This document shows positions 6,042 through 13,421 of a stretch of DNA of 13,421 nucleotides, in pieces. Each line of letters begins with the position of its first letter. Positions within the stretch are counted from its first letter, which is position 1. The stretch covers positions 1-13,421 of the forward strand of contig DAISJD010000088.1 in assembly GCA_036821645.1 (NCBI GenBank), in the 5' to 3' direction. The notes below the pieces were generated by a model. It was given only the letters and a program-made list of their open reading frames with translations, did no database searches and was not told where the DNA came from. Source of the DNA: DAISJD01 sp036821645 (GTDB taxonomy: Bacteria; Pseudomonadota; Alphaproteobacteria; ATCC43930; CGMCC-115725). Position numbers and translations under genes: made by a program.

Positions 6042-6517
6042 AGGGTGCCCGCAGTACGAAATTTCAGGAAAAAAACGGATCATTGCCCCTTTGCGGTCGG
6101 TCTAATCGACAGGATATAAAGTAATTTATTAATTTTTTTCGAATTTTACCGCGTATTGGATTCTATTATTTTATAGCCCCATGTACCAAAGCCTATAGGA
6201 ACAGGTGTATTTCTACAATTTTTGCTGTTTAAATACCCTGTAAGATAGTATATCTCAGCATTCAATTAAAATATTTCGTCTGATTGATCTGATTTTTAAG
6301 CTAAAAACATTCAAAATAAAAAGGAAATGCGGCAATAATGAGACGTAGATTGCAGTTTATTATGTGTGAAAATTATATAAAAAACTAGATTTCAAGACCC
6401 TGGTATGTGTTATTCTCCATGCCAATCCGACGATTGCGGGTCCGGTTTTCCATTTTGGTCTCATCGTTCCTGCCTGATCGGTCCGATCCGGTCAATCCGG
6501 GGCGAGACAATAACCGC
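6042..6517. other. Long, mostly AT-rich intergenic region upstream of the PAS protein
   Basis: About 360 bases (6042-6400) are far richer in A and T than the neighbouring genes, and about 115 more GC-normal bases lead to the chosen PAS start. I see no RNA gene and no good promoter pair. An AAGGAA at 6321-6326 precedes a four-codon minimal frame at 6327 whose stop overlaps the ATG of a 16-codon frame (6338-6388). These could be a leader peptide but are more likely chance. An 8-base palindrome CCTATAGG lies at 6192-6199 and a 13-base one at 6476-6488. No terminator is evident after the small secreted protein. Confidence 0.5.
6476..6488. promoter_or_regulatory. 13-base perfect palindrome before the PAS protein gene
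   Basis: GATCGG at 6476-6481 and CCGATC at 6483-6488 surround a single T, about 30 bases before the preferred start of the PAS protein. If the gene starts at 6518 this is untranslated and could be an operator. If the longer reading from 6407 is real, it is coding sequence. Confidence 0.25.
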
Positions 6518-7093
6518 ATGACTGAACCAGGGCGTGACGTAATGCCATATCGCTTGCCAGCGGGAACCGAGATCAAGCCGGTTGGGCCGCTTGTGGATTT
6601 GTTGGACTATTGGGAAACTATTCGCGCTCATAACCTTTTGCCAAAGCGCAGCGATTTCGACCCGATCGCGGTTGCCCCGCTTTTGTCGCGCATTTTTCTG
6701 GCCGAATGGCAATCCCCAGCACAACGGCTGCGGTTTCGCTTGGTCGGTACGGCCTTGGTGGCGGTGATGGGGGCCGATCATACCGGTCGGTGGCTGGATG
6801 AGGCCGTACCGGCCGGCGATCCCTTGGCCCTGATGTGTCGGCGCGCGATCGATGAGGCCCGGCCTATCGCCTATATCGCCTATCGCGACCCGGTCCGTAT
6901 CGGGGCGGAGTTTGCGTATCGTGCCGGCGACCCCGCCGTCCTCTCGGACCCGAAAGACAGGGGGCAGCGCAAAGAATGGCCTTTTACCTGTATTCTCCTG
7001 CCCTTGGCGCGCGATGGTGGTGCCGGGGGGATGGTTCTTGGATTTGAGGATTTCGACCCGCCCTTGGACCTGATCGAACGGATTTCAGCCTGA
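6518..7093 (+). CDS. PAS_5 domain protein (stand-alone PAS sensor)
   Basis: A 191-residue soluble protein made almost wholly of one PAS_5-type domain. The family pattern is visible: LLDYWETIRAHNLLPKRSDFDP at about 28-49, PLLSRIFLAEW at about 54-64, and LRFRLVGTAL then GRWLDEA at about 71-96. A final strand GMVLGFEDFD lies at about 171-180. Such proteins are common in Rhodospirillales and related alphaproteobacteria and carry no output domain, so partner and ligand are unknown. The start is uncertain. The frame opens at a GTG at 6407, but the extra residues do not resemble the family. The ATG at 6518 is chosen, and 6542, with AGGG nine bases upstream, is a good alternative. Its last 9 bases overlap the end of recG on the opposite strand. 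Confidence 0.85.
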   Translation: MTEPGRDVMPYRLPAGTEIKPVGPLVDLLDYWETIRAHNLLPKRSDFDPIAVAPLLSRIFLAEWQSPAQRLRFRLVGTALVAVMGADHTGRWLDEAVPAGDPLALMCRRAIDEARPIAYIAYRDPVRIGAEFAYRAGDPAVLSDPKDRGQRKEWPFTCILLPLARDGGAGGMVLGFEDFDPPLDLIERISA

Positions 7094-9160
7094 TCGCAAA
7101 AAGCGCACGGCACTGTCGCGGGCGAAAAGATAGAGCAGGATTCTGAGGGCTGGGCCCATAGGACCGGCAAGATTGGGGTCTTCTGCGATGATCCGGCGGG
7201 CCTCGTCATGGGCCTCGGCGATGAGATCGTGATGCAGCAGCGGATCGGCCAGCCGATAGGCGGGCAGGCCGCTTTGCTTCGTGCCGAGCACGTCGCCCGC
7301 CCCGCGCAAGGTCAAGTCGGCTTCGGCAATCACGAAGCCATCATCGGTTTCCCGCATGATTTTGAGCCGTTTTTGCGCCGTCTCACCAAGAGGTGCCGCA
7401 TAGAGCAAGAGGCACGAGGCGGGTTTGGCCCCGCGACCGATCCGCCCGCGCAATTGGTGCAATTGGGCAAGGCCGAACCGTTCGGCATGCTCGATCACCA
7501 TGACCGTTGCGGCCGGGACATCGACGCCGACCTCGATCACGGTGGTTGCAACCAAAAGATCGACGGGCCCGGCGGCAAACGCCTCCATTGCGGCGTCCCG
7601 CTCCGTGCCTTTCATCTGACCATGGACGAGACCGACCCTGCCGGGGAACAGCTCGGCCATCGTGCCAAATCGATCGGTGACGGCGGCGAGATCCAAGGTT
7701 TCGGCCTCTTCGACGAGAGGACAGACCCAATAGACCTTGTCGCCTTGGGCCAAGACGCGGGCCACCCCGTCGATGACATCGCCGAGCCGGTCGAGCGAGA
7801 CGAGCCGGGTCGCAACCGGCTTGCGGCCCGGCGGTTTTTCGGCGAGGCGTGAGGAATCGAGATCGCCATAGCTCGTCAGCATCAAGGTTCGCGGGATTGG
7901 CGTCGCCGTCATGACCAGGACATCGACGCCGCGTCCCTTGGCCGTGAGTTGGACGCGCTGTTCCACCCCGAAACGATGCTGCTCGTCGATCACGGCGACG
8001 GCAAGGTCGTGATAGACGACATCGGCCTGAAAAAGGGCATGCGTCCCGATCAGGATATGGATCGCGCCATCGGCGAGGGCGGCCAGCAGGCTTGCCCGCG
8101 CCTTGCCCTTGTCCCGCCCGGTCAAGAGGGCGACCCGCACCCCCGTGCCGTGCAACAGCCGGGTGAGGGTGGCGGCATGTTGGCGTGCCAGGATTTCCGT
8201 CGGTGCCATGAGGGCCGCCTGACTGCCGGATTCAACCGCATGGATCATGGCCAAGAGGGCGACGATCGTCTTGCCGCTGCCCACATCGCCTTGCAACAGG
8301 CGCAACATCCGTTCGGGTCGGGCAAGGTCGGCCTCGATTTCCGCAAGGGCGGTTTCTTGGGCCTTGGTCAGGTGAAACGGCAGGTTCGCCAGGATCTGGC
8401 GACGGATGGTGCCGGTCCCGACGGTGCGGCGTCCCGGTTGATGACGATTATGGGCGCGGCTCAAGGCCAAGGCCAATTGATCGGCCAGGACCTCGTCATA
8501 GGCAAGGCGCAGGCGCGCCGGGTGATGGGGATCGAGACTGTCTGTGTCGTCGGGCGCATGAACGCGATCGAGGGCCGCCCGCCAGGATGGCCATCCTTGG
8601 GCGGCAAGCCTATCGCCACCGATCCATTCCGGCAGGGTGGGGGTGCGGTCCAGGGCGGATTGTATGGCCTTGCGAATGGTTTTCAGCGGCAGGCCCGCCG
8701 TCAGGCCATAGACCGGTTCGATCGAAAGTTCGAGTTCCCCCGGCACCGCGATATGATCCGGGTGGTTCATCTGCGGCACGCCGTTGAAAAGATCGATCTT
8801 GCCGCTGATGACGCGCGTCGCCCCCACGGGCAGCATGCGCGTCAACCAATCGGCCTTCGCATGAAAGAAGGTGAGGGTAAGAAATCCGCTTTCGTCGCGA
8901 CACCGGACCCGGTAGGGGCCGCGCGGGGCGGCCGGCGGCAGATGGGCGTCGACCGTGATCGTGATGGTGACGATGGCGCCTGCGGGGGCCTCCATGATCT
9001 TCGGGGCAAAGCGCCGGTCGATGAGACCCACCGGCAGATGCCATAAAAGATCAACGATAAACGGCCCGACCGCCCGTTCCACAAGCTTGCCCAAACGCGG
9101 CCCAACCCCTTTCAGGCTGGTGACAGGGGCAAAAAGTGGAAATAGAATTTCCGGGCGCAC
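7085..9160 (-). CDS. recG: ATP-dependent DNA helicase RecG
   Basis: A full-length 691-residue RecG, which remodels stalled forks, R-loops and Holliday junctions. The N-terminal wedge/OB region begins with the alphaproteobacterial type MRPEILFPLFAPVTSLKGVG and includes LLWHLPVGLIDRR. The helicase motifs follow in order: Walker A GDVGSGKT at 291-298, the DEQH box at 392-395 with RFGVEQ, TATPIPRT at 418-425, HGQMKGTERD, and the arginine-finger motif QLRGRIGRG. The C-terminal LGTKQSGLPAYRLADP segment is also typical. Translation appears to start at a GTG at 9160, preceded by AAGG eight bases upstream; that start gives exactly the family N-terminus. The gene is divergent from sdhE and mfd, an arrangement known from other alphaproteobacteria. 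It ends in a 9-base tail-to-tail overlap with the PAS gene. Confidence 0.97.
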   Translation of the reverse strand: MRPEILFPLFAPVTSLKGVGPRLGKLVERAVGPFIVDLLWHLPVGLIDRRFAPKIMEAPAGAIVTITITVDAHLPPAAPRGPYRVRCRDESGFLTLTFFHAKADWLTRMLPVGATRVISGKIDLFNGVPQMNHPDHIAVPGELELSIEPVYGLTAGLPLKTIRKAIQSALDRTPTLPEWIGGDRLAAQGWPSWRAALDRVHAPDDTDSLDPHHPARLRLAYDEVLADQLALALSRAHNRHQPGRRTVGTGTIRRQILANLPFHLTKAQETALAEIEADLARPERMLRLLQGDVGSGKTIVALLAMIHAVESGSQAALMAPTEILARQHAATLTRLLHGTGVRVALLTGRDKGKARASLLAALADGAIHILIGTHALFQADVVYHDLAVAVIDEQHRFGVEQRVQLTAKGRGVDVLVMTATPIPRTLMLTSYGDLDSSRLAEKPPGRKPVATRLVSLDRLGDVIDGVARVLAQGDKVYWVCPLVEEAETLDLAAVTDRFGTMAELFPGRVGLVHGQMKGTERDAAMEAFAAGPVDLLVATTVIEVGVDVPAATVMVIEHAERFGLAQLHQLRGRIGRGAKPASCLLLYAAPLGETAQKRLKIMRETDDGFVIAEADLTLRGAGDVLGTKQSGLPAYRLADPLLHHDLIAEAHDEARRIIAEDPNLAGPMGPALRILLYLFARDSAVRFLRSG

Positions 9161-9200
9161 GGGCTGAACCTTGAACGATGAGGCGGGGAAAACGCTTGAT

Positions 9201-9218
9201 GGCTGTTTTTAACCAGCC
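9201..9218. promoter_or_regulatory. Inverted repeat in the recG-sdhE divergent region
   Basis: GGCTG at 9201-9205 and CAGCC at 9214-9218 flank an 8-base AT-rich centre. It lies about 40 bases upstream of the recG start and 150 bases upstream of sdhE, within the 210-base gap (9161-9370) that must contain both promoters. It could be an operator or a weak stem. No convincing -35/-10 pair was found around it. Confidence 0.25.
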
Positions 9219-9355
9219 CTCGGCGATAAATCCAGCCCGAAGCGACCGGGCGGCACCGGTGACCCGCCATCCTTGCGATGGGGTCAAGGCAGTGCCGACG
9301 GTAAAACCATCGCCAAACGCCCGCAATGTCAGTATTGCTATGCGGCTCTTGCCAG

Positions 9356-9363
9356 AAGGAGGT
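9356..9363 (+). promoter_or_regulatory. Strong ribosome binding site fixing the sdhE start
   Basis: AAGGAGGT, a near-perfect Shine-Dalgarno sequence, lies seven bases before the ATG at 9371. It rules out the longer in-frame ATG at 9326, whose extra residues would be translated through the ribosome site itself. Confidence 0.85.
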
Positions 9364-9370
9364 CCAAGCT

Positions 9371-9688
9371 ATGACCGATCTCGTACCCGTTCCTGTGCCC
9401 GATCCGATCCAATCCGGCGACGCACACGATCTCGTGCGCCGCAAGCGGTTGAAATTTCGCTCGTGGCATCGCGGCACGAAAGAGGCGGATTTGTTGTTGG
9501 GCTCCTTTGCCGAGCGGCATTTGGATCGGCTCGACCCCGATCAGTTGGCGCAGTATGAGGCGTTGCTCGATGCCGAGGATGCCGATCTTTGGGATTGGCT
9601 GATCGGCAAGCACGACCCCCCGCCCGGCTTCGATACGTCGGTCTTCGCCCTGATCCGGGCGCATCGGTTCGTCGATCCGGCGGCTTGA
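9371..9688 (+). CDS. sdhE: Succinate dehydrogenase flavinylation / assembly factor SdhE (Sdh5 family)
   Basis: A 105-residue protein of the SdhE/Sdh5/SDHAF2 family, which promotes covalent attachment of FAD to the SdhA flavoprotein. The essential RGxxE motif is present as RGTKEAD, with R34, G35 and E38. It is followed by the helical bundle LLLGSFAERHLDRLDPDQLAQYEALLDAEDADLWDWLIG. The N-terminus carries about 18 extra residues with a PVPVPDP stretch, a modest, probably disordered extension. The sdh operon is not nearby. The position between divergent recG and downstream mfd matches a gene order conserved in many alphaproteobacteria, so linkage rather than function explains its place here. The spacer to mfd is 108 bases, and co-transcription is possible. 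Confidence 0.95.
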   Translation: MTDLVPVPVPDPIQSGDAHDLVRRKRLKFRSWHRGTKEADLLLGSFAERHLDRLDPDQLAQYEALLDAEDADLWDWLIGKHDPPPGFDTSVFALIRAHRFVDPAA

Positions 9689-9689
9689 T

Positions 9690-9744
9690 GGGGTTTTACG
9701 GGATCGCACGGGGTCTTGTTGGGGCTTCGCTGGGGTTCTGGGGG
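9690..9744 (+). promoter_or_regulatory. Canonical G-quadruplex motif between sdhE and mfd
   Basis: Four consecutive runs of at least four G occur at 9710-9713, 9721-9724, 9732-9735 and 9740-9744, with loops of 7, 7 and 4 bases. Two more G runs (9690-9693 and 9700-9702) lie just upstream as spares. The tract begins directly after the sdhE stop codon and is on the mfd coding strand, so it would be present in an sdhE-mfd transcript and on the non-template DNA strand. Folding is predicted from the pattern only. Confidence 0.6.
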
Positions 9745-9796
9745 CCAAGGCGCTCTGCAACAAAGGGCAGCGGGCAGTTTTCTCGACGGGTAAGTG

Positions 9797-12700
9797 ATGG
9801 ACCGGATGGCGATGGGTGAGATCAAGGCGGCGGATGTATTGACCGGGGTTGGTAATGTCCTGATCCATGGCGCGCCGGAGGGTCAGGATGCCTGGCTGTT
9901 GGCCGATCGGGTGAGGGCCACCGGGCGCACTATCATCCATGTCTGCCGCGATGAGGGCCGGGTGGCTGAAATGCGCGCAGCACTTGGGTTTTTCGCCCCG
10001 GAAGTGACGGTCGATTGTTTTCCCGCCTGGGATTGCCTGCCCTATGACCGGGTTTCGCCCAATGCCGAACTGATCAGTCGCCGCATCGACGTGCTAAGCC
10101 GCCTCGCCCTCGAACCGGAGGCGAAGTTGGGGTCTGGGTCCGGGTCCGGGAAAAAGGCCGCGCGCATCGTGCTCACCACCATGGCGGCCGTCACCCAACG
10201 CGTGCCCCCGCGCAAGATCTTTCGCGATCGGGTGCTGGCCTTGGCCAAGGGCGGGCGTATTGCCCAGGACCGGGTGTTGAGTTTCCTCGTCAATAACGGC
10301 TATGTCCGCACGGAAACCGTGCGTGAACCGGGGGATTTCGCCGTGCGCGGCGGGATCATCGATCTCTATCCCACGGGGATCGCCGACCCGTTGCGGGTGG
10401 ATTTTTTCGGCGATGAGATCGACGATCTGCGCCGGTTCGATGCCGTTACCCAACGCACGATCGAGAAACTGGAAAAAATCACCTTAAAGCCGGTGAGCGA
10501 GGTGCTGCTCGATCCGGACACGATCAGTCGGTTCCGCTCGCGCTATCGCGATTTGTTCGGGACCTTCTCGGGGGATGACGCGCTCTATCTCGCGGTGAGC
10601 GAGGGCCGGCGTCACGTCGGCATGGAACATTGGCTGCCGCTTTATTACGAACGGCTCGAAACCCTGTTCGATTACCTGCCCGATGCGGCGGTCACGCTCG
10701 ACCCGTCGATGGAAGAGGTGCGGGCGACCCGGCTTGAATCGATCGCCGAATTTTACGCAACCCGCCAGAGCCTGACCGGCATCGGCCGGACCGAGGCGGC
10801 GTTGGTCTATAAACCCGTCAAACCGGAACTGATGTTCTTGGACGAGGCGGAATGGCACCATATCCTGAGCGGGCGGCCCGTCGGGCAATTCACCCCCTTT
10901 GCCCCGCCGCCCGATAGTCCGGCGGCTCATTTCGACGCCGGGGCGCGGCCGGGGGTCAGTTTCGCCGAGGCGCGCAACGATCCGAAGCAGAATGTGTTCG
11001 ATGTCCTGCGCGATCGGATCGCCCTGTTGCGCAAGGACGGACGCCGGGTCGCGATCGCCGCCTTTACCACGGGGGCCGCCGAACGGTTGAAAACCGTGTT
11101 GACCGAACGCGGCATTCCGGGCGTCGTCCGCATCGAAACCTGGGCCGCCCTTACGGCCCTTTCCGCAGCCGAGATTGGTCTGGTCGTCCTGCCGCTTGAA
11201 CGGGGCTATAGTGTGGGGGGGCTTACCCTCATTGCCGAACAGGATATTCTGGGCGACCGCCTGACCAGACCCGCGCGCAAACGCTCGTCGGTCGAAAAAT
11301 TCATTACGGAAATCTCGACCCTGTCCGTGGGCGATCTCGTGGTCCATACCGATCATGGGATCGGGCGCTATGAGGGACTCTTGACGCTCGATGTCGGCGG
11401 CGGGGCCCATGATTGTTTGAAGGTGGTGTATTTCGGCGACGATAAACTGTTCGTGCCGGTCGAAAATATCGAAGTTCTGTCGCGCTATGGCTCCGAAGAT
11501 GCCGATGCCGTGTTGGATCGATTGGGCGGTGTCGCGTGGCAATCGCGCAAGGCGCGGGTTAAGCGCCGGATTCAGGATATGGCCGCGCAATTGATCGAGG
11601 TTGCCGCCGCGCGCGAACTGAAGGAAGGCGAAACCCTGGCCACGGCCGCCGGGCTTTACGATGAATTCGCCGCCCGCTTCCCCTATCCCGAAACGGAAGA
11701 CCAGTTGAACGCGATCAACGATGCCTTGTCGGACATGAGTTCCGGCAAGCCGATGGATCGGCTCATCTGCGGCGATGTCGGGTTCGGCAAGACGGAGGTC
11801 GCCTTGCGCGCGGCCTTCGTCGCCGCCCTGTCCGGTGCCCAAGTGGCGGTGGTGGTGCCGACCACCTTGCTCTGTCGTCAGCATTTTCGCAATTTTTCCA
11901 CCCGGTTTCAGGGCTGGCCGATCAGGGTCGCCCAATTGTCGCGCCTGGTTTCGGCCAAGGAAATGGCCGAAACCAAGGCCGGTCTCGCCGACGGCACGAT
12001 CGATCTCGTGGTCGGCACCCACGCGATTTTGGCCAAGGGCATGGCGTTCAAGAATCTGGGCCTGCTCATCGTCGATGAAGAACAGCATTTCGGCGTGGCG
12101 CAAAAGGAACGGTTGAAGCAGTTGAAGGCCAATGTCCATGTCTTGACCCTGACGGCGACCCCCATTCCCCGAACCTTGCAATTGGCCCTGTCGGGGGTGC
12201 GGGAAATGAGCCTGATCGCAACGCCGCCGATCGACCGGCTGGCGGTGCGGACCTTCGTCATGCCCTACGACCCGGTGGTGATCCGCGAGGCGATCCTGCG
12301 CGAACGCAATCGCGGCGGGCAATGTTTCTATATCGTGCCGCGCATCAAGGATCTGGACGAGGTCCGCGAAGAACTGACCCGCCTCGTCCCGGAAATCAAG
12401 GTCGCCATGGCCCATGGCCGGATGAGCCCGACCGAGCTCGAAGATGTCATGACCGCGTTCGACGACGGCAAATACGACCTGCTGCTTGCGACCAATATCG
12501 TCGAAAGCGGCCTCGACATTCCGGCCGCCAATACCATGATCCTGCACCGGGCGGATATGTTCGGTCTGTCGCAACTCTATCAATTGCGCGGGCGGGTCGG
12601 GCGCGGCAAGATCCGGGCCTATGCCTATCTGACCCTGCCGCCGGCGCGGGTGCCGACGGAATCGGCGATGAAACGGCTCACCGTGATGCAGACCCTGGAT

Positions 12701-13421
12701 ACGCTGGGGGCCGGGTTCCAATTGGCGTCCCACGATCTCGATATTCGCGGGGCGGGCAATTTGCTGGGCGACGAACAGTCGGGCCATGTGAAAGAAGTCG
12801 GCATCGAACTCTATCAACATCTCTTGGAAGAAGCCGTGACGGCGGCCCGGGCGCGCGCCGCCGGGGAAAAGGTGGTGAACGAGGAATGGACCCCGACGAT
12901 CCAGTTGGGGACGGCGGTCTTGATCCCCGAGGGCTATGTCGCCGATCTCAGCGTGCGCCTCGGTCTCTATCAACGGTTGAGCGGGCTCATCGATGCGCGG
13001 GAAATCGACGGGTTCGCCGCCGAACTGATCGATCGGTTCGGCCCCTTGCCCGAAGAAGTGCATAACCTGTTGGAAACGGTGAGTATCAAGCGCCTGTGCA
13101 AATTGGCCGGGGTGGAAAAGGTCGAGGCGGGGCCCAAGGGGGCGGTGATTGCGTTCCACGGCAATGCCTTCGCCAATCCGGCCCTGTTGATCGATCTCAT
13201 TCAACAATCGGGCGGCGTCATGAAACTGCGCCCCGATCATCGGTTCGTGTTGTTGAAGGATCTGGAAAACGAACGGTTGCGGGTGGCGGAGGTGAAACGG
13301 CTCCTGACCCTGTTCGCCCAGATGATCGAACGACCCGATATGGACCTCAGCGGCTATCGCCCGACCCCGGCCAAACCGACGCCCGCCCCCGCGACAGCGC
13401 CGGTCGCCGCCAAATCGGGCC
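9797..13421 (+). CDS. mfd: Transcription-repair coupling factor Mfd, partial (C-terminal end outside window)
   Basis: 1208 residues are present and the frame is still open at the right edge, already longer than the usual 1150-1170. Mfd is the translocase that removes stalled RNA polymerase and recruits UvrA. The UvrB-like N-terminal module occupies roughly 1-350. The RNA-polymerase-interacting CarD-like domain is at about 510-566 (GDLVVHTDHGIGRYEGL). The motor motifs are Walker A GDVGFGKT at 659-666, DEEQH at 760-764, TATPIPRT at 786-793 and QLRGRVGRG at 929-937. The GAGNLLGDEQSGH segment of the translocation region and the C-terminal D7 domain follow. Two oddities are a GSGSGSG insert at 112-118 and a Pro/Ala-rich tail from about 1185. 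The ATG at 9797 is chosen; the in-frame ATGs at 9806 and 9812 are possible, and none has a strong ribosome site. Expression may be linked to sdhE 108 bases upstream. Confidence 0.97.
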   Translation, partial: MDRMAMGEIKAADVLTGVGNVLIHGAPEGQDAWLLADRVRATGRTIIHVCRDEGRVAEMRAALGFFAPEVTVDCFPAWDCLPYDRVSPNAELISRRIDVLSRLALEPEAKLGSGSGSGKKAARIVLTTMAAVTQRVPPRKIFRDRVLALAKGGRIAQDRVLSFLVNNGYVRTETVREPGDFAVRGGIIDLYPTGIADPLRVDFFGDEIDDLRRFDAVTQRTIEKLEKITLKPVSEVLLDPDTISRFRSRYRDLFGTFSGDDALYLAVSEGRRHVGMEHWLPLYYERLETLFDYLPDAAVTLDPSMEEVRATRLESIAEFYATRQSLTGIGRTEAALVYKPVKPELMFLDEAEWHHILSGRPVGQFTPFAPPPDSPAAHFDAGARPGVSFAEARNDPKQNVFDVLRDRIALLRKDGRRVAIAAFTTGAAERLKTVLTERGIPGVVRIETWAALTALSAAEIGLVVLPLERGYSVGGLTLIAEQDILGDRLTRPARKRSSVEKFITEISTLSVGDLVVHTDHGIGRYEGLLTLDVGGGAHDCLKVVYFGDDKLFVPVENIEVLSRYGSEDADAVLDRLGGVAWQSRKARVKRRIQDMAAQLIEVAAARELKEGETLATAAGLYDEFAARFPYPETEDQLNAINDALSDMSSGKPMDRLICGDVGFGKTEVALRAAFVAALSGAQVAVVVPTTLLCRQHFRNFSTRFQGWPIRVAQLSRLVSAKEMAETKAGLADGTIDLVVGTHAILAKGMAFKNLGLLIVDEEQHFGVAQKERLKQLKANVHVLTLTATPIPRTLQLALSGVREMSLIATPPIDRLAVRTFVMPYDPVVIREAILRERNRGGQCFYIVPRIKDLDEVREELTRLVPEIKVAMAHGRMSPTELEDVMTAFDDGKYDLLLATNIVESGLDIPAANTMILHRADMFGLSQLYQLRGRVGRGKIRAYAYLTLPPARVPTESAMKRLTVMQTLDTLGAGFQLASHDLDIRGAGNLLGDEQSGHVKEVGIELYQHLLEEAVTAARARAAGEKVVNEEWTPTIQLGTAVLIPEGYVADLSVRLGLYQRLSGLIDAREIDGFAAELIDRFGPLPEEVHNLLETVSIKRLCKLAGVEKVEAGPKGAVIAFHGNAFANPALLIDLIQQSGGVMKLRPDHRFVLLKDLENERLRVAEVKRLLTLFAQMIERPDMDLSGYRPTPAKPTPAPATAPVAAKSG
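10130..10150 (+). repeat. Hexamer tandem repeat encoding Gly-Ser linker in mfd
   Basis: GGGTCT, GGGTCC and GGGTCC follow in tandem and are completed by GGG. They encode GSGSGSG at Mfd residues 112-118, between the conserved block ending LSRLAL and the block beginning ARIVLTT. The array is in frame, and unit changes would add or remove one Gly-Ser pair. Confidence 0.85.

Noticed and set aside
6407..6517. An N-terminal extension of the PAS_5 protein starting at GTG 6407
   Set aside because: The extra 37 residues do not resemble the family and have no ribosome site, so a start at 6518 or 6542 is preferred. The extension is not excluded.
7949..9046. A 365-codon plus-strand frame inside recG
   Set aside because: Also in codon-complement register with recG and of shadow-like composition; recG has all of its motifs on the other strand.
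9750..9780. A possible terminator after sdhE (CTGC/GCAG stem followed by TTTT)
   Set aside because: The stem is only four bases with a long loop, and the T run is separated from it, so it is too weak to call.
10484..13240. A 918-codon open frame on the minus strand across mfd
   Set aside because: Its codons are the exact complements of the mfd codons, so it stays open only because mfd avoids TTA, CTA and TCA. The translation is rich in R, H, G, Q and D with no family motif, typical of an antisense shadow in GC-rich DNA, while mfd on the plus strand is certain.

Overview
This window looks like ordinary chromosomal DNA from a GC-rich alphaproteobacterium, most likely of the Rhodospirillales. 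The evidence is the gene neighbourhood recG / sdhE / mfd with recG divergent, a RecG N-terminus of the alphaproteobacterial type, a PAS_5-family protein, and GC-rich genes separated by very AT-rich promoter islands. The genus cannot be named from the sequence.

Layout from left to right. (1) Positions 1-542, minus strand: the start of a CoxG-like SRPBCC protein that runs off the left edge. (2) Positions 543-875: a divergent intergenic region with three consecutive small inverted repeats followed by a nearly GC-free island. (3) Positions 876-2876, plus strand: a membrane-bound methyl-accepting chemotaxis protein. (4) Positions 2898-5489, minus strand: a compact, translationally overlapping three-gene ABC importer operon of the NMT1/THI5 - SsuB/TauB - SsuC/TauC type (binding protein, then ATPase, then permease). 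It is preceded by a possible promoter and a foldable leader. (5) Positions 5736-6041, plus strand: a small secreted protein of unknown function. (6) Positions 6042-6517: mostly AT-rich non-coding DNA. (7) Positions 6518-7093, plus strand: a PAS_5 domain protein whose 3' end overlaps the 3' end of recG. (8) Positions 7085-9160, minus strand: recG. (9) Positions 9371-9688, plus strand: sdhE. (10) A G-rich spacer with a canonical four-tract G-quadruplex motif. (11) From 9797 to the right edge, plus strand: mfd, missing only its extreme C-terminus.

Two functional themes are visible. The left half is about sensing and import: a chemoreceptor, a periplasmic-binding-protein importer and a PAS sensor, each with its own AT-rich or structured upstream region. 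The right half is genome maintenance: RecG for fork and recombination-intermediate remodelling and Mfd for transcription-coupled repair, with the SDH flavinylation factor SdhE between them.

I see no phage, transposon, CRISPR, tRNA or rRNA, and no clearly new biological system. The observations most worth checking are the G-quadruplex motif between sdhE and mfd, the folded leader in front of the ABC operon, the hairpin cluster beside the AT island upstream of coxG and the chemoreceptor, the uncharacterised secreted two-cysteine protein, and the Gly-Ser hexamer repeat inside mfd.
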